Positions 16,395 to 25,480 of a DNA stretch of 64,000 nucleotides are shown piece by piece. Within the stretch, counting starts at the first letter, position 1. Each line of letters starts with the position of its first letter. The notes under the pieces are model-generated. The model was not told the DNA's origin and searched no databases. It was given only the letters and a program-made list of their open reading frames with translations. The stretch comes from Butyricicoccus pullicaecorum (GTDB taxonomy: Bacteria; Bacillota; Clostridia; Oscillospirales; Butyricicoccaceae): contig JAGZIN010000003.1 of assembly GCA_018366195.1 (NCBI GenBank), positions 92,576 to 156,575 on the forward strand, in the 5' to 3' direction. Made by a program: the position numbers and the translations under genes.

Positions 16395-17894
16395 TTAAGC
16401 AGATTCACCGCTTGCTTTTTTTGCACGCGCCGTTTTCCACGCAAACAATACAATGGTTGCGACTGCAATCAGCAAAAATGCCAGACTGATGGGACGTGTC
16501 ACAAAAATGCTCAAGCTGCCATCAGAAAGCACCAACGCGCGACGGAAATTGGTTTCTGCAAGGGGGCCCAGTACAATACCCAGCAAAATCGGTACCAACT
16601 GGAAGTCCATACGACGCAGAAAATATGCGAGGATACCTACAATCATGATGATGTAAACATCATACAGGCTATTGCTGGTAGAATATGCACCTGCGCTGCA
16701 AAATGTCAGCACGATACAGCACAGAATCTCGTATGGAATCCGCGTAATATGGGCATAAAACTTTGTAAACACACTGCCAATCAAGTACATGAATATGTTA
16801 ATGATAATCAAGCCGATCATAATTGCATACAGCACGTTGCCCTGATCGCGGAACAGCATGGGTCCGGGAATCATACCGTGAATCATAAAGGCACCCATCA
16901 AGATAGCGGTTGCGCCATCTCCAGGAACTCCCAAGGTCAGCATAGGAATCATGGTTGCACCGCATGCACCATTATTCGCAGACTCTGATGCCGCAATGCC
17001 CTCAATTTCGCCTGTACCAAAGGTTTCGGGGTGGCTGGAAGACGTCTTGACCTGATTGTATGCAATAAATGCAGCCAAGCCGCCTCCGGTACCGGGTGTT
17101 GCACCAATGATGCAGCCAATCAGCGAACCGATTCCAATCGGCTTTCGGCAGCGCTTATATTCTTCCTTGGTAATCTTGCACTTTGTAATACCGGACGCAT
17201 CAAAAACCTTTTTGTCTGTCCGCGGATTATACTGCGACTTCATCATGATTTCCGAAATTGCAAACAATCCAATCAGCGCAATAATCAAATTGATGCCGCT
17301 CATCAGCTGTAAGTCACCAAATGTGAATCGTGTTGTGCCGCTGATGCCGTCCATACCGATGGTCGAAATAAAGACACCAATGCAGGCGCCAATGAGCCCC
17401 TTGAAGATGCTCTTATTGGACACACCTGCAATGACTGAAAGTCCGAAAACGGCGAGTGCCAGATACTCAGCCGGTCCAAACAGCAGTGTAATTTTTGCAA
17501 TCTGCGGTGCCAGAAAAAGCAAAGCTGCTGCACTAATCAAACCGCCGATGGTGGAGGCAAAGAGCGCCATAGACAGCGCTTTATATGCCATTCCCTTTTG
17601 GGTCATTGGATAGCCGTCAAACAAGGTTGCAGCATTTGCCGATGTACCCGGCGTATTGATTAAAATTGCCGTAATAGAGCCGCCATAAGTACCACCGCAG
17701 TAAATGGCGAGCAGCATGAGAATCGCCATTGTGGGGTCCATACCATAAGTGAGCGGGATACACAAAATAATTCCCAAATCTGAGGTCAATCCCGGAATGG
17801 CGCCAACGATGATGCCCAGCGCCAAGCCAACTGGAATGATGAGAAAATTCTGCCATTGCATCAGGATTTGCAGACCACTGAAAAATGTTTCCAT
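16395..17894 (-). CDS. tctA: Tripartite tricarboxylate transporter, large permease subunit TctA
   Basis: This is a 499-residue membrane protein with about 11-12 predicted helices. It has the family's first repeat, GAIPGLTSDLGIILCIPLTY then YGGSITAILINTPGT, and the inverted second repeat, GATPGTGGGLAAFIAYN then TLGVPGDGATAIL. TctA forms the transport path of secondary carriers that take up citrate, tartrate or other carboxylates with the help of a periplasmic-type binding protein. GGGGGAAGC precedes the ATG. It is last in the order MBL-tctC-tctB-tctA. The substrate cannot be read from sequence. Confidence 0.95.
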   Translation of the reverse strand: METFFSGLQILMQWQNFLIIPVGLALGIIVGAIPGLTSDLGIILCIPLTYGMDPTMAILMLLAIYCGGTYGGSITAILINTPGTSANAATLFDGYPMTQKGMAYKALSMALFASTIGGLISAAALLFLAPQIAKITLLFGPAEYLALAVFGLSVIAGVSNKSIFKGLIGACIGVFISTIGMDGISGTTRFTFGDLQLMSGINLIIALIGLFAISEIMMKSQYNPRTDKKVFDASGITKCKITKEEYKRCRKPIGIGSLIGCIIGATPGTGGGLAAFIAYNQVKTSSSHPETFGTGEIEGIAASESANNGACGATMIPMLTLGVPGDGATAILMGAFMIHGMIPGPMLFRDQGNVLYAIMIGLIIINIFMYLIGSVFTKFYAHITRIPYEILCCIVLTFCSAGAYSTSNSLYDVYIIMIVGILAYFLRRMDFQLVPILLGIVLGPLAETNFRRALVLSDGSLSIFVTRPISLAFLLIAVATIVLFAWKTARAKKASGESA

Positions 17895-17909
17895 TTGCTT
17901 CCCCCTTTC

Positions 17910-18380
17910 TTACGGCAGCGACACATGCAGCAAGGTCTTAAAGACAAAATATACAACAACAACCATTCCCAGAGGAATTGCGTAGTAGTACCACTTGCGC
18001 GCACCATAGAACAACAAGATTGAAACAACCAACAGGATTGTTGCAATCAAAAATCCGAAATATGTCAGCAGCACCAGATACGCCAGCAGCATCAGCGCAT
18101 AAACGACCGAACGCATTTCCTGACGAAATTTTTCCGATGTAAATGCCTCCCGATTGAGCACAACCGTTTTTTTCTCAGCGGAAAATATCCCCTGCAAGAG
18201 CAGTCCCAAAGAAAACAACCCCATTCCGCCAATTGCAACACGCGGGATTGTCTGTGCGTTGACCGCCGTGGTTTCCATTGTGTTGATTTGGCTGGGAACC
18301 AGCAGCCATAATACGATGGCTGTCACCAGAAACACCGCACCGGAAATGATTTCCGAATTATATTTTATTTTCATAGGCAT
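17910..18380 (-). CDS. tctB: Tripartite tricarboxylate transporter, small permease subunit TctB
   Basis: This 156-residue protein has four hydrophobic segments (about residues 13-32, 50-65, 93-125 and 133-150), as expected of TctB, the poorly conserved small membrane subunit. It is placed between tctC and tctA with a 15-base gap to tctA. The assignment rests on position, size and topology more than on motifs. Confidence 0.88.
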   Translation of the reverse strand: MPMKIKYNSEIISGAVFLVTAIVLWLLVPSQINTMETTAVNAQTIPRVAIGGMGLFSLGLLLQGIFSAEKKTVVLNREAFTSEKFRQEMRSVVYALMLLAYLVLLTYFGFLIATILLVVSILLFYGARKWYYYAIPLGMVVVVYFVFKTLLHVSLP

Positions 18381-18393
18381 ACCTTCTTAAACA

Positions 18394-18439
18394 GCTGTGC
18401 TGCGAAGCGGAAGCATTTGCATTACCACCTCGCAGCAGC
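18394..18439 (-). other. Hairpin between tctC and tctB
   Basis: On the minus strand GCTGCTGCGA (18439-18430) can pair with TCGCAG and CAGC (18405-18394, two-base bulge), with no T-tract after it. Such stems after binding-protein genes often protect the upstream message and raise binding protein over permease, but that is inference here. Confidence 0.4.
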
Positions 18440-18446
18440 CATATTT

Positions 18447-19457
18447 TTACTTCAGCAGCGCGATATAGTCCTTCATCGCGTCCTTCTGTTCTTCGATTTT
18501 AGAAAGAATTTCGTCCTCGGTTCCAGCCCATGCCTGCATTCCCATTTCACTCATGAACTTCTGGAATTCTTCATCTGCATAAACCTTCTGGATAAATTCA
18601 GTCAGTACTTTCTTCTTTTCGTCATCTACTGTGGAGCGAACAGCGAAATAGTCCATGCCGATGAACTCTGCGTCAATGCCCTGATCCTTGAAAGACGGGA
18701 TATGTCCAATGCCTTCCACGTCAATGCCTTCCGGAATAAAGGTACCCAGACAAGCCAACTGACCGCTCTTCACATAGTCGCGATATACTGGGGGCGAACC
18801 AATCGCAACATCAACATGTCCGCCAACCAGCGCATTGATGGCATCTTGACCGCCATCATACGGAACGGCCTCCGCAGGGATTCCCAGTTTTTTGAACAGA
18901 ACCGAAATCATGGTGTAGCTGTCATTGCCCGGGCCGCCTGTTGTTGCATATTTCACAGTTTTTCCCGATGCGCCATATTCCTTCAGCTGGTCGAGTGTTT
19001 CAATGCCGCTCTTTGCCGGATTGGTCAGCACAACGAACTCTACCTCACGCATGCCAACCAATGGCGTGATATCCTCCAGCTTATAATTTACATTCTGGAA
19101 GCTTGGAGTCAAAGAAAACAAAGGTCCGTTTGCCACGACCATTGTATAGCCATCATCTGCCGCTTTGAGGGCTGCTGCCATTGCAATGGTTCCTGCACCG
19201 CCATTTTTGTTTTCTACGATTACCGGCACGCCCAGATATTTTTCGCCATAGGAAGCGACCTGTCGGGCAATGGTATCCGGACCGCCGCCAAGACTCCACG
19301 GCATAATGATTGTAACCTGCTTATTCGGAAACTTTTCCCCCGAATTTGATGCCGTCGAAGCACCAGAGCCATCTCCCGACGAGCCGCACGCAGTCATAGA
19401 CAACAGCATACCCGATGCCATCACTACACTGAGCAAGCGTTTGGTGAAACTCTTCAT
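18447..19457 (-). CDS. tctC: Tripartite tricarboxylate transporter substrate-binding lipoprotein TctC
   Basis: This is a 336-residue lipoprotein. Residues 1-23 form a lipoprotein signal with the lipobox LSMTAC, so the mature protein is tethered to the outer face of the membrane by a lipid that Lgt (coded at 21861) would add. The TctC/BugR family pattern is seen in FPNKQVTIIMPWSLGGGPDT near residue 43, VENKNGGAG near 78 and the VDVAIGSPP stretch. GGAGG precedes the ATG at 19457, 25 bases after the MBL gene stop. The start at 19529 in the same frame runs into the upstream gene and is rejected. Confidence 0.95.
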   Translation of the reverse strand: MKSFTKRLLSVVMASGMLLSMTACGSSGDGSGASTASNSGEKFPNKQVTIIMPWSLGGGPDTIARQVASYGEKYLGVPVIVENKNGGAGTIAMAAALKAADDGYTMVVANGPLFSLTPSFQNVNYKLEDITPLVGMREVEFVVLTNPAKSGIETLDQLKEYGASGKTVKYATTGGPGNDSYTMISVLFKKLGIPAEAVPYDGGQDAINALVGGHVDVAIGSPPVYRDYVKSGQLACLGTFIPEGIDVEGIGHIPSFKDQGIDAEFIGMDYFAVRSTVDDEKKKVLTEFIQKVYADEEFQKFMSEMGMQAWAGTEDEILSKIEEQKDAMKDYIALLK

Positions 19458-19482
19458 TTTGAATCCTCCATTTTCTTTTTGC

Positions 19483-20439
19483 TTATATTTTGATAAATTC
19501 CGTTGTGACTTCTCCGGAATCAACCACAAGTTTTATGGCATTTGCGCCATCTGGATTGCTGAAAAACGGTTCATACACACATTCATCTGTGAATAACAGC
19601 TGTACCTTCGGGTGCAGTCTGCGCAGCATTTCGTACACTGCCGGACATGCACTTTGATAGCGTCGGTCTGAGGACGCCGTGGTAATGACATAGCGAAGCG
19701 GCATACCCTGTGCCACACGTTCCTCCATGCTGTCCCGCTGACCATGATGCGGCAGCTTGAGAATCTGAACCTTCTCCCACTCGGAAGGGGCAATGTCCTT
19801 CCACCCGCTCGGACAGTTATCCGCCGCAAGCAAAACATCAGTCTGTCCCGCCGATATTTTGACAAGCAGGCTGTACTGGTTTGAGATGCAATCGAGCAGA
19901 ACCAGTTTGTCTGTACAATCCTCTGCACGGAATACATCTGCCAAATGCTGTTCAAACTCTTGTCGCTTTTCCGCATTTGGTGCAAGAATCTTGATTTGCA
20001 GACCGGCAAAATCGTACACCGTCTCCGGCTGCGCCATACGGACTGGAATCCCATTTTGTACGGCATACTGTACCATTCTCGTTAAGGCAGACAGTGCACG
20101 GGCAAATAAATGCGCACTGCGCGGCGCACTGTCATCTGGCTCAAAGACCCGTGATTCCATAAACAGCGCCGGTTCATACGGAATTACCATTTCCCGTACC
20201 GGAAACTCATAAAGGATTTGCTCCAAACCACACACATGGTCCTCATGGATATGAGAAATCATGAGCAAATCAATTTGCGGTATTTGTGCCCGACGCAGAT
20301 ATTCTGCCGCACGCATACGGTTCGGGAATCCTTCAAACTCCTCCTTGCAGCTGCTTCCTCCGTCCAGAAGCATGGTCTGATTGTTTTGCTCAATCAAAAT
20401 CGCGTCTCCATAGCCAACGTTGATAAAGCTTAATTCCAT
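19483..20439 (-). CDS. ComEC-type metallo-beta-lactamase-fold hydrolase
   Basis: This is a 318-residue cytosolic protein with the metallo-beta-lactamase fold. It starts MELSFINVGYGDAILIEQ and has LLDGGSS and the zinc-binding HIHEDH near residue 60, in the style of the hydrolase domain of ComEC and its stand-alone relatives. LPHHGQRDSM near 225 supplies the later metal His. It has no membrane segment, so it is not ComEC itself. GAAAGGGG precedes the ATG at 20439. It is the first gene of an operon with tctC-tctB-tctA, so it may act on a compound the transporter imports, but the link is only by position. Confidence 0.8.
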   Translation of the reverse strand: MELSFINVGYGDAILIEQNNQTMLLDGGSSCKEEFEGFPNRMRAAEYLRRAQIPQIDLLMISHIHEDHVCGLEQILYEFPVREMVIPYEPALFMESRVFEPDDSAPRSAHLFARALSALTRMVQYAVQNGIPVRMAQPETVYDFAGLQIKILAPNAEKRQEFEQHLADVFRAEDCTDKLVLLDCISNQYSLLVKISAGQTDVLLAADNCPSGWKDIAPSEWEKVQILKLPHHGQRDSMEERVAQGMPLRYVITTASSDRRYQSACPAVYEMLRRLHPKVQLLFTDECVYEPFFSNPDGANAIKLVVDSGEVTTEFIKI

Positions 20440-20642
20440 GAGAAACCCCTTTCTCCCAAGCACTGTACGGCGGGTTTTCAAAGTGCCTGACGTGACAAAA
20501 TTCATAAAATCATGTGCGCAACGGCAGTAAGTTCGACGGCTTGCCAGCCCCTTGCATCTGCTGCTTTTTCAGCCTGTCAGTCCCCCGTATGCAGCTGTCT
20601 TTTCCATGGCAGATTTTATGAACCAAATGTGAACATTGCTAT
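20440..20642 (-). other. Long leader of the MBL-tctCBA operon, not recognised
   Basis: About 200 transcribed bases lie between the promoter at 20649-20677 and the first gene. On the minus strand the leader has GC-rich segments such as ACGGGGGACTGACAGGCTG and GGGGCTGGCAAGCCG that could fold. I do not recognise a riboswitch or a terminator in it. Confidence 0.35.
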
Positions 20643-20648
20643 GTTTTC

Positions 20649-20677
20649 ATGATACGATGCACTCGTTTTTTTGTCAA
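20649..20677 (-). promoter_or_regulatory. Promoter of the MBL-tctCBA operon
   Basis: On the minus strand TTGACA (20677-20672) and TATCAT (20654-20649) are separated by 17 bases. From here to the folD terminator (20680-20930) the sequence is AT-rich and I see no gene in it. Confidence 0.78.
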
Positions 20678-20933
20678 TTGCTTTTACCTATTTTTTGTCA
20701 TCTCGTGGAATTATTTGTAAGAATGACAAAGATTAAAGGGCGCACTTTGATACTTTTGACAAACTTGCCCCATTTACAAGGCATCGCACCATATACCCAT
20801 TTTACACACAATTTTCATACGTTTCTCAAGATTTTTTCAAACTATTTTTTGCTTTCAAGCCTTTCTTTGACAATCCGTGTTCTCCCATTGGCTCTTGGTG
20901 CGCAGCCTGTATTTTTGTCACCGCTGCAAGCAT

Positions 20934-20969
20934 AAAAAAACAGGCTGCCGCCTGTGAGCAGCGACAGCC
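20934..20969 (-). terminator. Terminator of the M16-lgt-folD operon
   Basis: On the minus strand GGCTGTCGC (20969-20961) pairs with GCGGCAGCC (20951-20943), followed by TGTTTTTTT. It lies 47 bases beyond the folD stop. Confidence 0.88.
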
Positions 20970-21015
20970 CGTAAAAATATAGAGATTTTATGGATTCTGT
21001 GCAGGGCACAGGTGC

Positions 21016-21864
21016 TCAGTCCCGAAGGGAAAGCTGTGCTGACTTGAGCGTATTTTTCATCAGCATCGTAATGGTCATTGGACCCACACCACCCGGCACA
21101 GGCGTCATATAGCCTGCTGTCTCTGCAACGTCTGGCGCAACATCGCCGCAGAGCTTGCCATCTGCGCGGTTCATGCCTACATCAATCACAACCGCCCCCG
21201 GCTTTACCATATCACGTGTGACAAAACCGGCGCGTCCTACGGCTGCCACCAAAATATCTGCCTCCCGACAAATTTCTGCAAGCTGCTCTGTCTTGCTGTG
21301 ACAGATGGTTACTGTACCATTTCGGTGCAGCAGCAGCATACTCATCGGCTTACCCACAATATTGGAACGTCCAATGACAACACAGCGCTTGCCGCTTGGG
21401 TCGATTCCATAGGCGTCCAAAAGCTCCATCACACCCGCCGGTGTACAGGGCAGAAAATCATAATTTCCAATCATGATTTTGCCGACATTGGACGAATGGA
21501 ATGCATCGACATCTTTGCGAGCATCAATTGCAGCAATCACCGCCTCCTCTCGAATGTGCTTTGGAAGCGGAAGCTGGCACAAAATCCCATGGATACGCGG
21601 ATTCTGGTTCAGCTCCTCAATCAATTCCAGCAGCGCCTCCTCTTTCGTCTCCGCTGGCAGTACATACTTTTCGCTGTAAAATCCACATTCTACGCACGCC
21701 TTTTCCTTGTTGCGCACATACACCTGACTTGCCGGATCTTCGCCCACCAGAATCACTGCCAGCCCGGGTCGCACGCCCTTTTCCGTAAGCTTACGGGTCT
21801 GTTCCAAAATCTGTCCTCTTACCTGAGCGGACAGCGCTTTTCCGTCCATTAAAATTGCACTCAT
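21016..21864 (-). CDS. folD: Bifunctional methylenetetrahydrofolate dehydrogenase/cyclohydrolase
   Basis: This 282-residue cytosolic enzyme interconverts 5,10-methylene- and 10-formyl-tetrahydrofolate using NADP. It has the catalytic Lys in YVRNKEKACVECG near residue 55, the folate-site QLPLPKH near 100, and the NADP loop GRSNIVGKPM near 165. Family length is 280-300. GGAGATACAAAC precedes the ATG at 21864, whose ATGA overlaps the lgt stop, so folD is coupled to lgt. The in-frame start at 21921 lies within lgt and has no ribosome site. Confidence 0.97.
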   Translation of the reverse strand: MSAILMDGKALSAQVRGQILEQTRKLTEKGVRPGLAVILVGEDPASQVYVRNKEKACVECGFYSEKYVLPAETKEEALLELIEELNQNPRIHGILCQLPLPKHIREEAVIAAIDARKDVDAFHSSNVGKIMIGNYDFLPCTPAGVMELLDAYGIDPSGKRCVVIGRSNIVGKPMSMLLLHRNGTVTICHSKTEQLAEICREADILVAAVGRAGFVTRDMVKPGAVVIDVGMNRADGKLCGDVAPDVAETAGYMTPVPGGVGPMTITMLMKNTLKSAQLSLRD

Positions 21865-22721
21865 GTTTGTATCTCCTTTGTTTCTTGTCGAATTGCGCGT
21901 GGGTCTGCATGCGGATTCCAAAGCTGCGACAGCGTCTGCACCTGTTTTTTCAGGCAGATTGCCATGAGCATGATACCTACCACACAGGAAACGATGGCAA
22001 CCATCTGAGAGACACGGATTCCCGTTGCTCCTATATACAGGCTGTCCGTCCGAAGTCCTTCAATCCACGCACGCCCTGCCCCATACCAAATGAGATAGGA
22101 CAGGAAAATCTGTCCGCGGAAGCGATAATATTTTTTAGACAGGATATGCAAGATGAAAAATCCAACCAGATTCCACAGGGATTCATATAAGAATGTCGGG
22201 TGAAACGGTCCCTCTCCATTGACTGTCATACCCAGAATACTGTCTGTTACGGTACCATGTGCCTCCCCGTTGACAAAGTTGCCCCAGCGCCCAATACACT
22301 GTCCAATGAGCAGTCCAAGCGCTGCCACATCAAATGTCCCCGGAATACTGATTTTTTTATGCCTTCCATAGAATCCGACTGCAAGCAGCGCCCCGATGAC
22401 ACCGCCATAAATTGCGATGCCTCCATTCCATATCGCAATAATCTCGCTCGGATTCTGACTATAATAGTCCCACTCCCACACCACATAATACAAACGGGCA
22501 CATACGAGTGCAGTCGGCAGAGCAACCAGAACGGCATCGAACAGCAAATCGCTGGTAAAGCCGAAATCCGAAATGCGTCTGCTGCAATAGAACAGAGCCA
22601 AGGCAAAGCCAAATGCGATAATCATGCCATACCAGTAGATATCTTTTCCAAATAACGAAAATGCGACACGGTTGACTGTGACAGAAAGCCCCATCCCCGG
22701 AAATGCAATTACATTTTCCAT
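21861..22721 (-). CDS. lgt: Prolipoprotein diacylglyceryl transferase
   Basis: This is a 286-residue membrane enzyme with about seven helices. It moves diacylglycerol from phosphatidylglycerol to the lipobox cysteine of preprolipoproteins. The Lgt signature GRWGNFVNGEAHG is near residue 140, with GGIAIYGGVIGA near 97, HPTFLYES near 170 and the late GAGRAWIEGLR. It overlaps the upstream peptidase gene by 13 bases and folD by 4. TctC in this window is a probable substrate. Confidence 0.97.
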   Translation of the reverse strand: MENVIAFPGMGLSVTVNRVAFSLFGKDIYWYGMIIAFGFALALFYCSRRISDFGFTSDLLFDAVLVALPTALVCARLYYVVWEWDYYSQNPSEIIAIWNGGIAIYGGVIGALLAVGFYGRHKKISIPGTFDVAALGLLIGQCIGRWGNFVNGEAHGTVTDSILGMTVNGEGPFHPTFLYESLWNLVGFFILHILSKKYYRFRGQIFLSYLIWYGAGRAWIEGLRTDSLYIGATGIRVSQMVAIVSCVVGIMLMAICLKKQVQTLSQLWNPHADPRAIRQETKEIQT

Positions 22722-24007
22722 GCTTCCGCCTTTCTTTCCTTTGCCTCAGCAGGCAATACAACCGACAGTGTCATGCGGTCGGGCTGTGCCCAGCGCACAA
22801 ACATCTGCTGTACCTCCTGCTTGGTGATGGTATCATACAACTTAGCAAAATCCAGACAACATTCTCCTGCAAAGCTGCTCTCTGCCTGTGCACGGCAAAG
22901 TTCATCTGGCTGGTCAAGAACGCGGACATTCATCCCATAGCATGCCTTTTTCATGCGGTCAAACAAGCTGTCCTCTATTCCCTGTGCGGCATATCGCTGT
23001 ACCTGCTCAGCCACGCGGTCACGCACTGCATAAGGGTCATTGCTTTCGCCGCCCAGCAGCGCGGCCGCCGCATCGGGCAGCAGGGCATAGCTGCTCTCAA
23101 ATCCGCGTGTAACCAAACGCTCTTGATACAGAGATACAAAGAGCGGAGCAGTATTGCCGCATAAAATCCGTGCTGCCAAGTCTCCAACCAGTTGACGGCG
23201 CAGATGACTTTCCCCCGGTGCAAGCGGCAGGTCTTTGATGCCCAGCATAAAGCTCGGCCGAGAGACAGACATATAGTGTGTGACCTCAGCCGCTGCCACG
23301 TTCTCCTGTCTCGCTCCATACTGTCTTGCCGCAACCTTTGCCGCAGTCTTCGGAGACAGGCTCTCTGCCATCTGTACGATGCGGTCAAAATCAGCATTGC
23401 CGCTCACAATCAGGCTCATATTGGCGGGGCTGTAAAACGCCTTATGACACAGGAATAAAATCTCAGGTGTGATTTCCGCAATGCTCTGTACACTGCCCGC
23501 AATCGAGGTGTTGACTGGGTGGGTGTGATACATTCCCTCAAAAACGCCCACATAGGTTTTCCAACTGGGAGTATCCTCCATCATATTGATTTCCTGGGCA
23601 ATGATTCCCTTTTCCTTTTGCACATTTTCCTCTGTAAAGTAAGGGGTAAAGACAAACCGAAATAAAATATCCAGATTCTGTTCCCATGCGTCGGTACAGG
23701 AAAAATAGTAGGCAGTCATAGCGTAGCTTGTAAAGGCATTCGGAGAAGCGCCGGTCTGTCCAAACTTTTGCAGCGCGTTGCCGTCTGCGTCCTCAAACAT
23801 CTTATGCTCCAGAAAATGCGCGACACCTGCCGGTGTATGATAGGTCACTCCGTCCATGGTAAAGGTGCGGTCAACCGCCCCAAAATTGGTGGCCAGCATG
23901 GCAAAGGTTTTGGAAAATCCTGGCTTAGGAATATAATAAATGTGCAATCCATTTTCCAGCATGGTATGCTTCATCTCCATGCCCAAGGCTTCAAAGCGCT
24001 GGTTCAT
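22709..24007 (-). CDS. M16 family metallopeptidase, catalytic (YmfH-like)
   Basis: This 432-residue insulinase-fold protein has the inverted zinc motif HFLEH at residues 64-68, and the third zinc ligand Glu is likely in EKGIIAQEINMMED near 130. It is therefore the catalytic partner of the next gene upstream, which lacks the motif. Similar YmfF/YmfH pairs are common in Firmicutes; their substrates are not well defined. No signal peptide is seen. Its ATGA start overlaps the stop of the upstream gene by four bases. Confidence 0.93.
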   Translation of the reverse strand: MNQRFEALGMEMKHTMLENGLHIYYIPKPGFSKTFAMLATNFGAVDRTFTMDGVTYHTPAGVAHFLEHKMFEDADGNALQKFGQTGASPNAFTSYAMTAYYFSCTDAWEQNLDILFRFVFTPYFTEENVQKEKGIIAQEINMMEDTPSWKTYVGVFEGMYHTHPVNTSIAGSVQSIAEITPEILFLCHKAFYSPANMSLIVSGNADFDRIVQMAESLSPKTAAKVAARQYGARQENVAAAEVTHYMSVSRPSFMLGIKDLPLAPGESHLRRQLVGDLAARILCGNTAPLFVSLYQERLVTRGFESSYALLPDAAAALLGGESNDPYAVRDRVAEQVQRYAAQGIEDSLFDRMKKACYGMNVRVLDQPDELCRAQAESSFAGECCLDFAKLYDTITKQEVQQMFVRWAQPDRMTLSVVLPAEAKERKAEAWKM

Positions 24008-25275
24008 ACCCCCACCCCCTTGATAAAATAGATGAGATCCAGACCAATATGGCGTCCTACGGTCATGACCTGACCGCGCTCAACGCGGGAAAGACACGCA
24101 ATCAGTTCCTCGGGTGTCTGTGTGCAGCCCGCAATCGCCTGCCTCTGCCAATAATACTCAAGAGACAACGGGCTGTCCTGCATGGAGCGCACGTTATGAA
24201 TGACCGTCCTGCGTGCATTGTCCAGCTCCTCCTGCGTCAGACCTCCGCTGTGCAAATCCTCTATTTGCCGCAAAATCTCAGACAATGCTTCCTGATACTT
24301 TTCATTTTCGATACCTGAGGCAATCATCATGATTCCCTTGAGTTTGTCAAGCGAAGCAGTGGCATAATAGCATAGAGAGCGCTTTTCGCGCACATGGCAG
24401 AACAGGCGTGAGCCGGTATAACCGCCCAAAACAGCTGTAAACAGCATGAGAGCCGGATACTGTTCCTCTGCTCCTGTCAGTCCCGTGCGCAGCCCCAGCG
24501 TCAGCTTGCCCTGTACGACCTGCATTTCCTCGGTCACAGTCCGCGGAGCACGATTGAGCCGGCAGGCATCTGTCTGCGGACGATAGCACATGGCACGCTC
24601 CGGCAGCTTGAGTCCTTTCTGATAGGCTTGTGCCACCAGCGCTGCCTGTGCCGTACCGCAATAAAACAGCTCCACACGTGCAGTGCGCAAAATCTCCTGA
24701 TAGGTTTGCCACACCGCCTGCATGGTCAGCGCCTGCGCCCCTTGCTCCGTACCATATTCACACGCACCAAACGCCTCTCCGTCGCACATGATTTCCTGTG
24801 CACGGCGCACTGCATAGCCGCTCGGATTGTTTTTGAGCGCCGCAATGCGGTCTTTGAGGTTTGCCTGTTCGCTCACAAATGCAGTCTCGGCAAACCGTCC
24901 CTGTTCCAGCACCGGACAGCAAAGCAGCTCAGCAAGCAGTCGTGCGACCTGCTCCGTCAGGCTGTCTCCATCTGGTACACAGGACGCATCAATGCTGTCT
25001 GCCAGAAAACCAATCACAAGGCTCTCACCGGACTTGCGCACATAAGGCTCAATGCGTACCCCATACAGACCATCAAGCGCCTGCCCCAAGGCGGACAGAT
25101 TGGGATACCGTTCGGTTCCGCAATAGAGCAGATACGGCAAAATTGCCGCTGCTGCATTTTCCTTCGCCAGCGGGAGCACAAAGGCTGCGCTGAATGCAGC
25201 CGTTTTGAACTGAGCTGTTGTGATGCAGGTCAGCTGTATGCCCTCACCAAGCGACTGCTGTGTCATGTTTTGCAT
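24004..25275 (-). CDS. M16 family peptidase-like protein without the zinc site (YmfF-like)
   Basis: This is a 423-residue insulinase-fold protein. Where the catalytic partner has HFLEH, this one reads ILPYLLYCG, so the zinc-binding residues are missing and it is probably a structural or substrate-holding subunit, as in mitochondrial-type M16B pairs. The C-terminal half has the family's GGYTGSRLFCHVREKRSLCY near residue 285. It is first in the operon M16-like, M16, lgt, folD. AAAGGATA lies before the ATG at 25275. Confidence 0.9.
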   Translation of the reverse strand: MQNMTQQSLGEGIQLTCITTAQFKTAAFSAAFVLPLAKENAAAAILPYLLYCGTERYPNLSALGQALDGLYGVRIEPYVRKSGESLVIGFLADSIDASCVPDGDSLTEQVARLLAELLCCPVLEQGRFAETAFVSEQANLKDRIAALKNNPSGYAVRRAQEIMCDGEAFGACEYGTEQGAQALTMQAVWQTYQEILRTARVELFYCGTAQAALVAQAYQKGLKLPERAMCYRPQTDACRLNRAPRTVTEEMQVVQGKLTLGLRTGLTGAEEQYPALMLFTAVLGGYTGSRLFCHVREKRSLCYYATASLDKLKGIMMIASGIENEKYQEALSEILRQIEDLHSGGLTQEELDNARRTVIHNVRSMQDSPLSLEYYWQRQAIAGCTQTPEELIACLSRVERGQVMTVGRHIGLDLIYFIKGVGV

Positions 25276-25398
25276 AAAATATCCTTTCTTCCTATATTGA
25301 AATCAAAAAACCAATTTTAGTATATCGCGGATATCCCGCAAAGTCCAGCACACAAAATACAAACTTTATGAAAATCATAAAAAAATTTACAGTTCCTC

Positions 25399-25427
25399 TT
25401 GACAGACCCGCCCGCTTCGTGTAATAT
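25399..25427 (+). promoter_or_regulatory. Promoter of the ylxM-ffh operon
   Basis: TTGACA (25399-25404) and TAATAT (25422-25427) are separated by 17 bases. A TATAAT also lies at 25425-25430 but with a 20-base spacer. The rest of the 205-base gap back to the divergent M16 operon is AT-rich with no gene. Confidence 0.8.
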
Positions 25428-25480
25428 AATTATCGTTGCAGTTGTAAAGTGTTCCGCTTTACACAGTGAGGAGGCTCGTT

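Noticed and set aside
20636..20935. 99-codon plus-strand ORF between the MBL and folD operons
   Set aside because: No ribosome site, AT-rich composition, no coding pattern, and it covers the MBL promoter and part of the folD terminator.
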